This document shows positions 24,161 to 32,583 of a stretch of DNA of 64,000 bases, in pieces. Below the pieces are notes generated by a model. That model saw nothing but the letters and a program-made list of their open reading frames with translations, was not told the origin of the DNA and made no database searches. Origin of the DNA: Pseudomonas sp. WS 5079 (lineage in GTDB: Bacteria > Pseudomonadota > Gammaproteobacteria > Pseudomonadales > Pseudomonadaceae); the NCBI RefSeq assembly GCF_012985465.1, contig NZ_JAAQWN010000007.1, positions 1 to 64,000 on the forward strand. The letters run 5' to 3'. The position numbers and the translations under genes were made by a program. How positions within the stretch are numbered: position 1 is the stretch's first letter; every line of letters begins with the position of its first letter.

Positions 24161-25912
24161 ATGTCCGCTGTGCCAGAACACCAGGATCGCAGGCTTTGCC
24201 TCGACGATCTGCTGCCCGCCCTTACCACCCACGGTTTGCTCGACACCGCCCTGGCCGAGCGCTTGCGGCGCACATCGGCCAATGGCTTGCATCCGCTGGA
24301 GTTTCTCGCCGGCCAGTCACTGCCTGATCCCGCCAGGCCCGGCCTATTGCTGTGCCTGGAACGGCTGACGGAGTGGCTCGCCCGTCAGGTGGGGCAGCCC
24401 TACCTACGCATCGACCCGCTGAAAATCGATGTCGCGAGCGTGGTGCCGCTGATGTCCCACGCCTTCGCCCAACGCCACCATATCCTTGCCGTCGCCGTTG
24501 ACCGCGACAGCGTGACGGTAGCCAGTGCCGAACCGTACCTGCGTGAGTGGGAAACAGGCCTGGCCCATGTGTTGAAGCGCCCGATCAAGCGCGTGGTAGC
24601 CAACCCCGAGGCGATCCGCAGTTGCACCCAGGAGTTCTTCCGCCTGGCCAGGTCGGTCAACGGGGCCGACCAGACCAACCCCATGGCGACCGCTGCCGAG
24701 CAACTGCTCAGGCTCGGTGCCGGTGAGCAGGAACCAGACGCCAACGACGCGCACATCGTCAATATTGTCGACTGGCTGCTGCAATTTGCCTTTGGCCAGC
24801 GCGCCAGCGATATCCACATCGAACCGGGCGCCGACCAGGGCCGCGTGCGTTTGCGTATCGATGGACTGCTGCACGATGCCTATCAGTTTCCGTCCCAGGT
24901 CACCACCGCCGTGGTCAGCCGCCTGAAAAGCCTTGGGCGGATGAATGTCGCCGAAAAGCGCAAACCCCAGGATGGCCGGATCAAGACCAAGACGCCCGCG
25001 GGGATCGAAGTGGAACTGCGCCTTTCGACCCTGCCCACGGCCTTCGGCGAGAAGCTGGTGATGCGGATTTTTGATCCACAGGTGCTGCTCCAGGACTTCC
25101 AGCAACTGGGGCTTTCGGCCGATGACTTGCTGCGCTGGCGGCAAATGACCGGTCAGGCCAACGGCATCATCCTGGTCACCGGCCCCACCGGGTCAGGCAA
25201 GACCAGCACCCTCTACAGCACCCTGCGACAGCTGGCGACCCGCACGGTCAACCTGTGCACGGTGGAAGATCCAATCGAGATGGTGGAACCGGCCTTCAAC
25301 CAGATGCAGGTCCAGCACAATATCGACCTGACCTTCGCCAGCGGCATCCGCGCGCTGATGCGCCAGGACCCGGACATCATCATGATCGGCGAGATCCGCG
25401 ACCTGGAAACCGCTGAAATGGCGATTCAGGCGGCCTTGACCGGCCACCTGGTGCTCTCGACCCTACATACCAACGATGCCCCCAGCGCGATCAGTCGCCT
25501 GCTGGAACTGGGCATCCCCCACTACTTGATCAAGGCCACATTAATTGGGGTCATGGCCCAGCGTCTGGTGCGGCGGTTGTGCCCGCACTGTAAAAGCCCG
25601 GAGGCACTGAACCAGGACGATTGGCGCAGCGCCACCCAGTCCTGCACGCCGCCCCCCGCCAGCGTCTACCGGGCCAATGGCTGTGCAGAATGCCGGGACA
25701 GTGGCTATCGCGGACGCATCGGGGTTTACGAGATCATGCTGATGAATGACGCTGCCAGGAACCTGGTCTGCGCCGAAACTGACCTGCAGGCATTGCGCCG
25801 CCAGGCGCTCAAGGACGGCATGCACAGCCTGCGATTGTCGGGCGCCCACAAGGTTGCGGCGGGGCTGACCACCCTGGAAGAAGTCTTACGGGTCACCCCC
25901 TCCAACGAGTAA
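24161..25912 (+). CDS. GspE/PilB-type secretion ATPase, orphan
   Basis: This 583-residue hexameric traffic ATPase has an N-terminal GSPII_E domain and a catalytic core. The core holds Walker A GPTGSGKTS (about 341-349), the Asp box EDPIE (369-373), Walker B (about 404-414) and the His box TLHTND (434-439). A tetracysteine zinc site is visible (CPHC ... CAEC). The start is the ATG at 24161, with AGGA upstream; the longer frame is not family-like. No inner-membrane platform, pseudopilin or secretin gene is nearby, so its machine is encoded elsewhere or it acts alone. Confidence 0.88.
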   Translation: MSAVPEHQDRRLCLDDLLPALTTHGLLDTALAERLRRTSANGLHPLEFLAGQSLPDPARPGLLLCLERLTEWLARQVGQPYLRIDPLKIDVASVVPLMSHAFAQRHHILAVAVDRDSVTVASAEPYLREWETGLAHVLKRPIKRVVANPEAIRSCTQEFFRLARSVNGADQTNPMATAAEQLLRLGAGEQEPDANDAHIVNIVDWLLQFAFGQRASDIHIEPGADQGRVRLRIDGLLHDAYQFPSQVTTAVVSRLKSLGRMNVAEKRKPQDGRIKTKTPAGIEVELRLSTLPTAFGEKLVMRIFDPQVLLQDFQQLGLSADDLLRWRQMTGQANGIILVTGPTGSGKTSTLYSTLRQLATRTVNLCTVEDPIEMVEPAFNQMQVQHNIDLTFASGIRALMRQDPDIIMIGEIRDLETAEMAIQAALTGHLVLSTLHTNDAPSAISRLLELGIPHYLIKATLIGVMAQRLVRRLCPHCKSPEALNQDDWRSATQSCTPPPASVYRANGCAECRDSGYRGRIGVYEIMLMNDAARNLVCAETDLQALRRQALKDGMHSLRLSGAHKVAAGLTTLEEVLRVTPSNE

Positions 25913-25986
25913 ACCGTTCTTATCTGCGACAAGCCCGTTACAATCGACAGACTTCGCGTACCGCCACCACCAGACAAGGAATCGTT

Positions 25987-26907
25987 ATGCAGATCGGAAC
26001 AGTGCTTCTCCTCTTCGTAGGCTTGGCCATTGCCATCCTGTTCATGGGCTTCAAAGTCGTGCCCCAGGGCTACCAATGGACGGTGGAGCGCTTCGGCCGC
26101 TACACCAACACGCTCAAGCCTGGCCTGAATATCATCATTCCGGTGATGGACCGCATCGGGCGCAAGATCAACGTGATGGAAAGCGTGCTGGATATTCCGC
26201 CCCAGGAAGTGATCACGGCCGATAACGCCACGGTGCAGATCGACGCGGTGTGCTTCTTCCAGGTGGTGAATACCGCCCAGGCGGCCTACGAGGTCAACAA
26301 CCTCGAACATGCGATCCGCAACCTGCTGCAAACCAACATCCGTACGGTGCTCGGTTCCATGGAACTGGACGCCATGCTCAGCCAGCGCGACGGCATCAAC
26401 GAGAAGCTGCTGCGCACGGTCGATGAAGCCACCGCGCCGTGGGGCATCAAGATCACCCGCATCGAGATCAAGGACATCAGCCCGCCTGCCGACTTGATGG
26501 CCGCCATGTCCGGCCAGATGAAAGCCGAGCGGATCAAGCGTGCCCAGATCCTCGAAGCCGAAGGCCTGCGTGCCTCCGCCATCCTGACCGCCGAAGGCAA
26601 GAAGCAGGCGCAGATCCTCGAGGCCGAAGGGGGTCGCCAGGCTGCGTTCCTGGAGTCCGAGGCCCGTGAGCGTCAGGCTGAAGCCGAAGCGCGCGCCACA
26701 CAGGTGGTATCGGAGGCGATTGCCACCGGTAACGTGCAGGCCATCAACTACTTTGTCGCGCAGAAATACATCGATGCGCTGGGCAAGCTGGCCTCGGCCA
26801 ACAACAGCAAAGTGATCCTGATGCCGCTGGAAGCCAGCCAAGTCATTGGCGCGGTGGGCGGCATCGGCGAAATCGTCAAGGCCACCTTCGACAACAAGAA
26901 AGCCTGA
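25987..26907 (+). CDS. SPFH/stomatin-like membrane protein, QmcA-type
   Basis: This 306-residue protein has one N-terminal membrane helix (residues 5-25), an SPFH/Band-7 domain (VPQGYQWTVERFGRYTNTLKPG to about 200) and a coiled coil rich in Ala, Glu and Lys (about 185-250). It probably organises membrane microdomains or regulates membrane proteolysis. AAGGA lies seven bases upstream of the start. The NfeD-like gene begins 10 bp downstream, the usual partner of such proteins. Confidence 0.9.
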   Translation: MQIGTVLLLFVGLAIAILFMGFKVVPQGYQWTVERFGRYTNTLKPGLNIIIPVMDRIGRKINVMESVLDIPPQEVITADNATVQIDAVCFFQVVNTAQAAYEVNNLEHAIRNLLQTNIRTVLGSMELDAMLSQRDGINEKLLRTVDEATAPWGIKITRIEIKDISPPADLMAAMSGQMKAERIKRAQILEAEGLRASAILTAEGKKQAQILEAEGGRQAAFLESEARERQAEAEARATQVVSEAIATGNVQAINYFVAQKYIDALGKLASANNSKVILMPLEASQVIGAVGGIGEIVKATFDNKKA

Positions 26908-26917
26908 GGCTCGCGCC

Positions 26918-27364
26918 ATGTGGGAATTCCTGCAACACCTGTCGTTCTGGGATTGGCTGGCGCTGGGCACCGTGCTGCTGATTCTCGAAGTGTTTGGTGC
27001 CGGCGGCTATCTGTTGTGGATGGGGATCGCGGCGGCAGCGGTTGGCGTGCTCAAGTTCCTGATTCCAGGGCTTGGGCTGGAGCTGCAACTGCTGCTGTTT
27101 GCGGTGCTGTCGATCCTGACGGCGGTGTACTGGTGGAAGCGCCAGCGCAGCAGTGCCAAGGCCAGCGATCAGCCGGGCCTGAATATGCGTGGTTCGGAGC
27201 TGATTGGCCGCACCTTTGTGGTGCATCAGGCGATTATCGATGGCCGGGGCAAAGTCAAGGTCGGCGATGGCGTGTGGATGGTCACCGGGCCTGATGCGCC
27301 TGTAGGGGCTCAAGTACGGGTGATTGGCCAGGAAGGCGTGATTCTGCGGGTCGAAACTGTTTAG
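26918..27364 (+). CDS. NfeD-family membrane protein
   Basis: This 148-residue protein has about three transmembrane segments (residues 11-70) and a soluble C-terminal OB-fold domain (MRGSELIGRTFVVHQAI ... GQEGVILRVETV). It partners stomatin-like SPFH proteins, here the gene 10 bp upstream. The ATG at 26918 was chosen because earlier in-frame starts lie within the upstream gene and give a non-family sequence. Confidence 0.88.
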   Translation: MWEFLQHLSFWDWLALGTVLLILEVFGAGGYLLWMGIAAAAVGVLKFLIPGLGLELQLLLFAVLSILTAVYWWKRQRSSAKASDQPGLNMRGSELIGRTFVVHQAIIDGRGKVKVGDGVWMVTGPDAPVGAQVRVIGQEGVILRVETV

Positions 27365-27433
27365 TCAGCCATGGAACTAGGCTGGGTTATCTACAATCAA
27401 ACTGTTCAGATAACCCAGTCGGAGTCACCCATC

Positions 27434-27751
27434 ATGCGTCTCAAATATGCTGTCGCCACCCTCGCCGTGCTTTCCCTCCCAGTTGGATCGGCCATGGCCG
27501 ACAGCTTCTGGCGTAATGTCATCTCATCGGGCGCCACCACCGGCTCCACGTACCTGACCTTCAAGGACCACAAGCTGGTAGTCGCCGCCCAGGACGACGC
27601 CGGTAGCTTCGTCGCCAGCGACGGCGGCATCCGTGGCCCTTACCTGGAAGCCGCCATGCAGAAAGTGCGTGCCGACAACCCAGGCCTGAAGGCCACTGAC
27701 ATGGAACTGGCCAACGCCATCCTGGCGAAGAACGCCATCGCCGCCGAGTAA
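27434..27751 (+). CDS. Exported DUF2388-family protein
   Basis: This 105-residue protein has a signal peptide (MRLKYAVATLAVLSLPVGSAMA) and a short mature domain beginning DSFWRNVISSGATTGSTYLT, which I recognise as the Pseudomonas DUF2388 type. Its function is unknown. GGAG lies nine bases upstream of the ATG at 27434; the longer frame would bury the signal peptide. A strong terminator follows at once. Confidence 0.8.
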   Translation: MRLKYAVATLAVLSLPVGSAMADSFWRNVISSGATTGSTYLTFKDHKLVVAAQDDAGSFVASDGGIRGPYLEAAMQKVRADNPGLKATDMELANAILAKNAIAAE

Positions 27752-27753
27752 AC

Positions 27754-27796
27754 CGGGCACAAAAAAGCCGCTTCAAAAGCGGCTTTTTTGTGCCCG
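27754..27796. terminator. Bidirectional rho-independent terminator
   Basis: A long, nearly perfect inverted repeat pairs CGGGCACAAAAAAGCCGCTT with its complement around a short loop. It gives a T run on either strand, so it can terminate in both directions, and it ends the DUF2388 transcript. Confidence 0.93.
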
Positions 27797-27912
27797 TCGT
27801 TCGACGATTCGTTCACGGATGACAGGCTATATTCAGTTACCCCGTGCGACGATGCCGGGGTTGATATGAGCTTTTATTCTTAGTTCTTCTTAAAACGGAT
27901 GCTTTCAACGTC

Positions 27913-29052
27913 ATGAGCCAACTGCCTTTCCTGCCGTTTTCAAAACCGACCATTGATGAAGCCACTATCGCGGCAGTCGGTGAAGTGTTGCGTTCCGGCT
28001 GGATCACCAGCGGGCCCAAGGTGCAGGCGTTCGAAGCACAATTGTCGGAATATTTTGGCGGCCGGCCGGTGCGCACCTTCAACTCCGGCACCTGCACCAT
28101 GGAGATTGCCTTGCGCATCGCCGGTGTCGGGCCGGGGGATGAAGTGATCACCACGCCGATTTCCTGGGTGGCAACGGCCAACGTGATTCTGGAGGTAGGC
28201 GCCACGCCGGTGTTTGCCGATATTGACCCGGTGACCCGCAATATCGACCTGGCCCAGGTGGAAGCCGCCATTACGCCGCGCACCAAGGCGATCATCCCGG
28301 TGTACCTGGCCGGCCTGCCGCTGGACATGCCGATGCTCTATGCACTGGCCAACAAATATGGGCTGCGGATCATCGAGGACGCCGCCCAGGCATTGGGCTC
28401 CAGTTGGGATGGCCAGCGAATTGGCGCCACGGGGGATTTTGTCTCGTTCAGCTTCCAGGCGAACAAGAACATCACCTGTTCCGAAGGCGGCTGCCTGGTG
28501 TTGAACAACGCTGAAGAAGCGCGCCTGGCGGAGAAATACCGCCTGCAAGGCGTAACCCGCAGTGGGTTCGACGGGTTGGACGTGGATGTGCTGGGCGGCA
28601 AGTTCAACATGACCGATATCGCCGCCGCCATCGGCCTGGGCCAGTTTGCCCATCTCACGCAGATCACGGCCCATCGCCAGGCACTGGCCCGGCATTACTT
28701 CGAGTGCTTGGGCAGCGATTTCGAGGCAACGTACGGCGCACAACTGCCGCCTGCGGACTTTGAAAACAGCAACTGGCACCTGTTCCAACTGGTTCTGCCC
28801 GAGCGTTCGGATGGCCTGCCGGCCCGCGCTACGTTCATGGAGCAGATGCAGGCCCAGGGCGTGGGCATTGGCTATCACTACCCGCCGATCCACCTGCTGA
28901 GCCTGTATCGGGCACAGGGGTTCAAGGAAGGCATGTTTCCGGTTGCGGAAAGCGTCGGGCGCTTGATTGTGTCGTTGCCGATGTTTACGGCGATGACCAA
29001 GGCGGATGTGGAGCGGGCTGTTGCGGCGGTGAAGCAGGTGCTCAAGCCCTGA
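27913..29052 (+). CDS. DegT/DnrJ/EryC1 (ArnB-like) PLP aminotransferase
   Basis: This 379-residue sugar aminotransferase of the ArnB type has the N-terminal MSQLPFLPFSKPTIDE typical of ArnB. The PLP-contact residues are EDAAQALGS (Asp156) and the catalytic lysine Lys185 in FQANKNITCSEGG. In ArnB this step forms UDP-4-amino-4-deoxy-L-arabinose for lipid A modification. No other arn gene is in the window, so the substrate is uncertain. The ribosome-binding site is weak. It is convergent with gcvH, separated by a short hairpin. Confidence 0.78.
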   Translation: MSQLPFLPFSKPTIDEATIAAVGEVLRSGWITSGPKVQAFEAQLSEYFGGRPVRTFNSGTCTMEIALRIAGVGPGDEVITTPISWVATANVILEVGATPVFADIDPVTRNIDLAQVEAAITPRTKAIIPVYLAGLPLDMPMLYALANKYGLRIIEDAAQALGSSWDGQRIGATGDFVSFSFQANKNITCSEGGCLVLNNAEEARLAEKYRLQGVTRSGFDGLDVDVLGGKFNMTDIAAAIGLGQFAHLTQITAHRQALARHYFECLGSDFEATYGAQLPPADFENSNWHLFQLVLPERSDGLPARATFMEQMQAQGVGIGYHYPPIHLLSLYRAQGFKEGMFPVAESVGRLIVSLPMFTAMTKADVERAVAAVKQVLKP

Positions 29053-29056
29053 CCGT

Positions 29057-29084
29057 TGCAGGAGCCGGCTTGCCGGCTCCTGCA
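29057..29084. repeat. Short perfect hairpin between convergent genes
   Basis: TGCAGGAGCCGGC pairs exactly with GCCGGCTCCTGCA around a TT loop. The arm resembles the REP variant TGTAGGAGCCGGCTTGCCGGC at 18825, so it is probably a solitary REP half. It may end both the arnB-like and gcvH transcripts. Confidence 0.75.
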
Positions 29085-29094
29085 GAGGACGGTG

Positions 29095-29478
29095 TTATTC
29101 GCCGATGGCGGCTTGGTAGCCAGCGGCATCCAGCAGTTTTTCCAGTTCGGCGGTATTGCTTGGCTGGACCTTGAAGATCCAGGCCTCGTAAGGCTTTTCA
29201 TTGAGCGACTCAGGGGCATCGGCCAACTCCTCGTTGACCGCAATCACTTCACCCGAAACCGGCGAGTAGATATCCGAAGCAGCCTTCACCGATTCGACTA
29301 CGCCTGCGGCGTCGCCCGCGGCGAACACCTTGCCCACTTCCGCCAACTCAACAAAAACCACATCACCCAACGCTTCCTGGGCGTGATCGGAGATCCCGAC
29401 GGTCACGGTGCCATTCGCTTCCAGGCGTGCCCATTCGTGGCTTTCGGCAAAACGCAGTGCGGCAGGGATATCGCTCAT
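29095..29478 (-). CDS. gcvH: Glycine cleavage system H protein
   Basis: This 127-residue lipoyl carrier shuttles the aminomethyl group between P and T proteins. The lipoylated lysine is Lys65 in VESVKAASDIYSP. The ATG at 29478 has GAGGA eight bases upstream. It lies 52 bp downstream of gcvT. The glycine dehydrogenase gene gcvP is not adjacent, so the P protein must come from another locus. Confidence 0.95.
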   Translation of the reverse strand: MSDIPAALRFAESHEWARLEANGTVTVGISDHAQEALGDVVFVELAEVGKVFAAGDAAGVVESVKAASDIYSPVSGEVIAVNEELADAPESLNEKPYEAWIFKVQPSNTAELEKLLDAAGYQAAIGE

Positions 29479-29530
29479 AGTCTGTGTCCTCAAAAAGAAA
29501 TGTCAGCGGCCATTGGCCTGCCGCAAAAGG

Positions 29531-30613
29531 TTAGATCAAGGTCTTGCCATGGCGCACGAAGGTCGGCTTGACCACTCGCACCGGGTACCACTTGCCGCGA
29601 ATCTCTACTTCCGCGCGGTCAGCGGTTGCCATCGGTACACGCGCCAGGGCAATGGATTTACTCAGCGTAGGAGAGAAACTACCACTGGTGATCTCTCCTT
29701 CGCCAACATCGGCGATACGAACCACTTGATGAGCGCGTAAAACCCCGCGTTCTTCCAGCACCAAACCCACCAGCTTGAGCTGCACTCCGGCGGCCCGTTC
29801 AGCCTCCAGGGCGGCACGCCCGATGAAGTCGCGGCCCGCGGGTTCCCAGGCGATGCTCCAGGCCATATTGGCGGCCAAAGGTGACACATTCAGGTGGATA
29901 TCCTGGCCGTAGAGGTTCATGCCGGCCTCAAGGCGCAGGGTGTCACGCGCACCCAGGCCGATAGGCGAGATGCCCGCGCCCACCAGGTCGTTGAAAAAGC
30001 CCGGGGCCTGGTCGGCGGGCAGGACGATTTCCAGGCCATCTTCGCCGGTATAGCCTGTGCGTGCGATAAACCAGTCGCCGTCGGCGCGGCCCTCGAAAGG
30101 CTTGAGCTGGTGGATCAGCACGCCGCGAGACTGGGTGACCAGCTCGGCAATCTTGTGCCGGGCCTGGGGCCCCTGGATCGCCAGCATGGCCAGGTCCGGG
30201 CGCTCATGCATCAGCACCTGATAGCTGCCCAACTGGGCCTGCATCCACGCGATATCCTGGTCGCGGGTGGCCGCATTGACCACCAGCCGGTAACCGTCTT
30301 CGGTGCGGTAGACAATCATGTCGTCCACCACCCCGCCCTGCTCGTTGAGCATGGCGCTGTACAGCGCATGGCCGCAGCCATGCAAACGATCGACATCATT
30401 GGCCAGCAAGTACTGCAGCCACTCCCTGGCCTGGTGGCCTGAGATATCGATCACGGTCATGTGGGAAACATCAAACACCCCGCAGTCACGGCGCACCTGA
30501 TGGTGCTCCTCGACTTGCGAGCCGTAGTGCAGAGGCATATCCCAACCGCCAAAATCGACCATTTTCGCGCCGAGGGCGAGATGCAGGTCATACAGAGGCG
30601 TACGCTGTCCCAT
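29531..30613 (-). CDS. gcvT: Glycine cleavage system T protein (aminomethyltransferase)
   Basis: This 360-residue folate-dependent enzyme releases ammonia from the H-protein-bound aminomethyl group and forms methylene-tetrahydrofolate. Family features are YDLHLALGAKMVDFGGWDMP at the N-terminus, the VFDVSHM segment and the RTGYTGEDGLEI stretch. The ATG at 30613 has GGAGA close upstream; a 28-residue longer frame is not family-like. It heads the gcvT-gcvH pair. Confidence 0.95.
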   Translation of the reverse strand: MGQRTPLYDLHLALGAKMVDFGGWDMPLHYGSQVEEHHQVRRDCGVFDVSHMTVIDISGHQAREWLQYLLANDVDRLHGCGHALYSAMLNEQGGVVDDMIVYRTEDGYRLVVNAATRDQDIAWMQAQLGSYQVLMHERPDLAMLAIQGPQARHKIAELVTQSRGVLIHQLKPFEGRADGDWFIARTGYTGEDGLEIVLPADQAPGFFNDLVGAGISPIGLGARDTLRLEAGMNLYGQDIHLNVSPLAANMAWSIAWEPAGRDFIGRAALEAERAAGVQLKLVGLVLEERGVLRAHQVVRIADVGEGEITSGSFSPTLSKSIALARVPMATADRAEVEIRGKWYPVRVVKPTFVRHGKTLI

Positions 30614-30769
30614 GGGTTTCTCCTTCCGGGCGTGGCGAAGGTGCGGACGGTTGCCGTTCGGGCTACACACCTTGAAATACAAGGCCTGCAGCCACAATCA
30701 GCCACCCTGCCCGGAAGACGGGCCGCACCGAATGCCGCGCATTGTAGCCTCAAGCCGTAGGACTGACAC

Positions 30770-32386
30770 CTAACCGATTCGTCGCGCCGAACGTCGGATC
30801 AAGCCGATGACCGGCAACAGGCCGACCAACACCAGGGTCAGGGCGGGCAACGAGGCACGCGCCCACTCGCCCTCGCTGGTCATCTCGAAGATGCGTACCG
30901 CCAGCGTGTCCCAGCCGAATGGGCGCATCAGCAGGGTCGCGGGCATTTCCTTGAGCACATCGACAAACACCAGCAAGGCCGCGCTCAAGGTGCCAGGCAG
31001 TAAAAGTGGCAGATACACTTTGCAAAACAGTCGTGGCCCACTGACCCCCAGGCTGCGCGCTGCTTCCGGCAAGGACGGGCGGATGCGCGCCAGGCTGTTT
31101 TCCAGCGGGCCATAGGCCACCGCCAGGAAGCGCACCAGATAGGCCATCACCAGCGCCGACAGGCTGCCCAGCAGCAAAGGTTTGCCAGCGCCGCCCAGCC
31201 AGCTGGAAACCGGAATCACCAACTCGCGGTCCAGATAGCTGAAAGCCAGCATGATCGACACCGCCAATACCGAACCCGGCAAGGCATAGCCCAGGTTGCC
31301 CAGGCTGACCCCGGAGCGGATAGCCCGGGTCGGCGCCAGGCGGTTGGCGAAGGCCAGCAGCAACGCCACGCTGACGGTGATCAGCGCGGCCATGCCGCCC
31401 AGGTAGAGGGTATGCACGATCAGCCCGGCATAGCGCTCGTCGAGGTCGAAACGCCCGCGCTGCCAGAACCAGGCCAGCAGCTGGAGCATCGGGATAACAA
31501 AGGCACAGGCAAACACCAGAGCGCACCAGCCGGTGGCGGCGGCGGCCTTGACGCCATGCAGGTGATAGAGCGCCTTGCCCCGCGGTCGCTCGTTGCTCGG
31601 GCGGCTGGCGCCACGGGCCCGGCGCTCGCCGTAGAGCACCAGCATCACCACCAACAGCAGCAGGCTCGCCAGTTGTGCGGCGCTGGACAGGCTGAAAAAG
31701 CCATACCAGGTCTTGTAGATGGCGGTGGTGAAGGTGTCGAAGTTAAACACCGACACCGCGCCGAAGTCCGCCAGGGTTTCCATCAACGCCAAGGCTACGC
31801 CGGCGCCGATGGCCGGGCGCGCCATGGGCAGGGCCACCCGCCAGAACGCCTGCCAGGGCGACTGGCCCAGCACCCGCGCCGCTTCCATCAACCCCTTGCC
31901 CTGCGCCAGGAAGGCGGTGCGCGCCAACAGGTAGACGTAGGGATAGAACACCAGCACCTGCACGATGATCACGCCACTGGTGGAGCGCACGCGCGGCAGG
32001 CGCAGGCCCATGCCGAACCATTCGCGCAGCAGGGTTTGTACCGGCCCGGAGAAATCCAGCAAACCCACGTAGACAAACGCCAGGACATAGGCCGGGATGG
32101 CAAACGGCAGCATCAACGCCCAGTCCAGCCAGCGCCGGCCGGGGAACTCGCAGAGGCTGGTCAGCCAGGCCAGGCTCACGCCCAGCACCGTTACGCCTAC
32201 CCCGACGCCCACCACCAGGGTCAAGGTGTTGCCCAGCAGACGCGGCATCTGGGTGTCCCACAGGTGCGACCAGATTTGCGTGTCGATGCTTTGCCAGGAC
32301 AGCAACAGGACACTAAGGGGCAGCAGCACCAGGGCGGCGACAGTGAAGACCGGCAGGTACCAGCGGCGTTGGGCGGGGTGGGCCAA
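30770..32386 (-). CDS. Ferric iron ABC transporter permease (FbpB/SfuB-like)
   Basis: This 538-residue permease has two repeated six-helix modules, as in SfuB/FbpB. The coupling loops are near SPWQAFWRVALPMARPAIGAG (module one) and VSGPRLFCKVYLPLLLPGTL (module two). The start is a TTG codon (complement 32384-32386) with GAGAA upstream; the next methionine would delete the first helix. The binding-protein gene lies upstream, beyond a nested REPIN. No ATPase gene is linked, so an ATPase from elsewhere is needed. Confidence 0.88.
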   Translation of the reverse strand: MAHPAQRRWYLPVFTVAALVLLPLSVLLLSWQSIDTQIWSHLWDTQMPRLLGNTLTLVVGVGVGVTVLGVSLAWLTSLCEFPGRRWLDWALMLPFAIPAYVLAFVYVGLLDFSGPVQTLLREWFGMGLRLPRVRSTSGVIIVQVLVFYPYVYLLARTAFLAQGKGLMEAARVLGQSPWQAFWRVALPMARPAIGAGVALALMETLADFGAVSVFNFDTFTTAIYKTWYGFFSLSSAAQLASLLLLVVMLVLYGERRARGASRPSNERPRGKALYHLHGVKAAAATGWCALVFACAFVIPMLQLLAWFWQRGRFDLDERYAGLIVHTLYLGGMAALITVSVALLLAFANRLAPTRAIRSGVSLGNLGYALPGSVLAVSIMLAFSYLDRELVIPVSSWLGGAGKPLLLGSLSALVMAYLVRFLAVAYGPLENSLARIRPSLPEAARSLGVSGPRLFCKVYLPLLLPGTLSAALLVFVDVLKEMPATLLMRPFGWDTLAVRIFEMTSEGEWARASLPALTLVLVGLLPVIGLIRRSARRIG

Positions 32387-32433
32387 AAGGAATTCTCAAG
32401 CAGTGGATGATTCGCAGGCCTGCACAAAACACT

Positions 32434-32549
32434 GTGGGAGCGGGCTTGTGTGGGAGCTGGCTTGCCTGCGATGCAGACACCTCGGTTTATCAGCGATACC
32501 GGGGTGATGCTATCGCAGGCAAGCCAGCTCCCACACAAGCCGCTCCCAC
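32434..32549. repeat. Nested REPIN
   Basis: The inner arms (GTGGGAGCTGGCTTGCCTGC from 32450, and its inverse ending at 32534) are flanked by an outer 16-nt arm GTGGGAGCGGGCTTGT (32434-32449) and its inverse ACAAGCCGCTCCCAC (32535-32549, one base deleted). The inner and outer arms are of different REP subtypes (AGCTGG against AGCGGG). The element lies between the iron-binding-protein gene and its permease gene, where it may shape differential expression. Confidence 0.92.
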
Positions 32550-32583
32550 ATTAATTAGAACTGCGGTGTGCTACAAATTGTAC

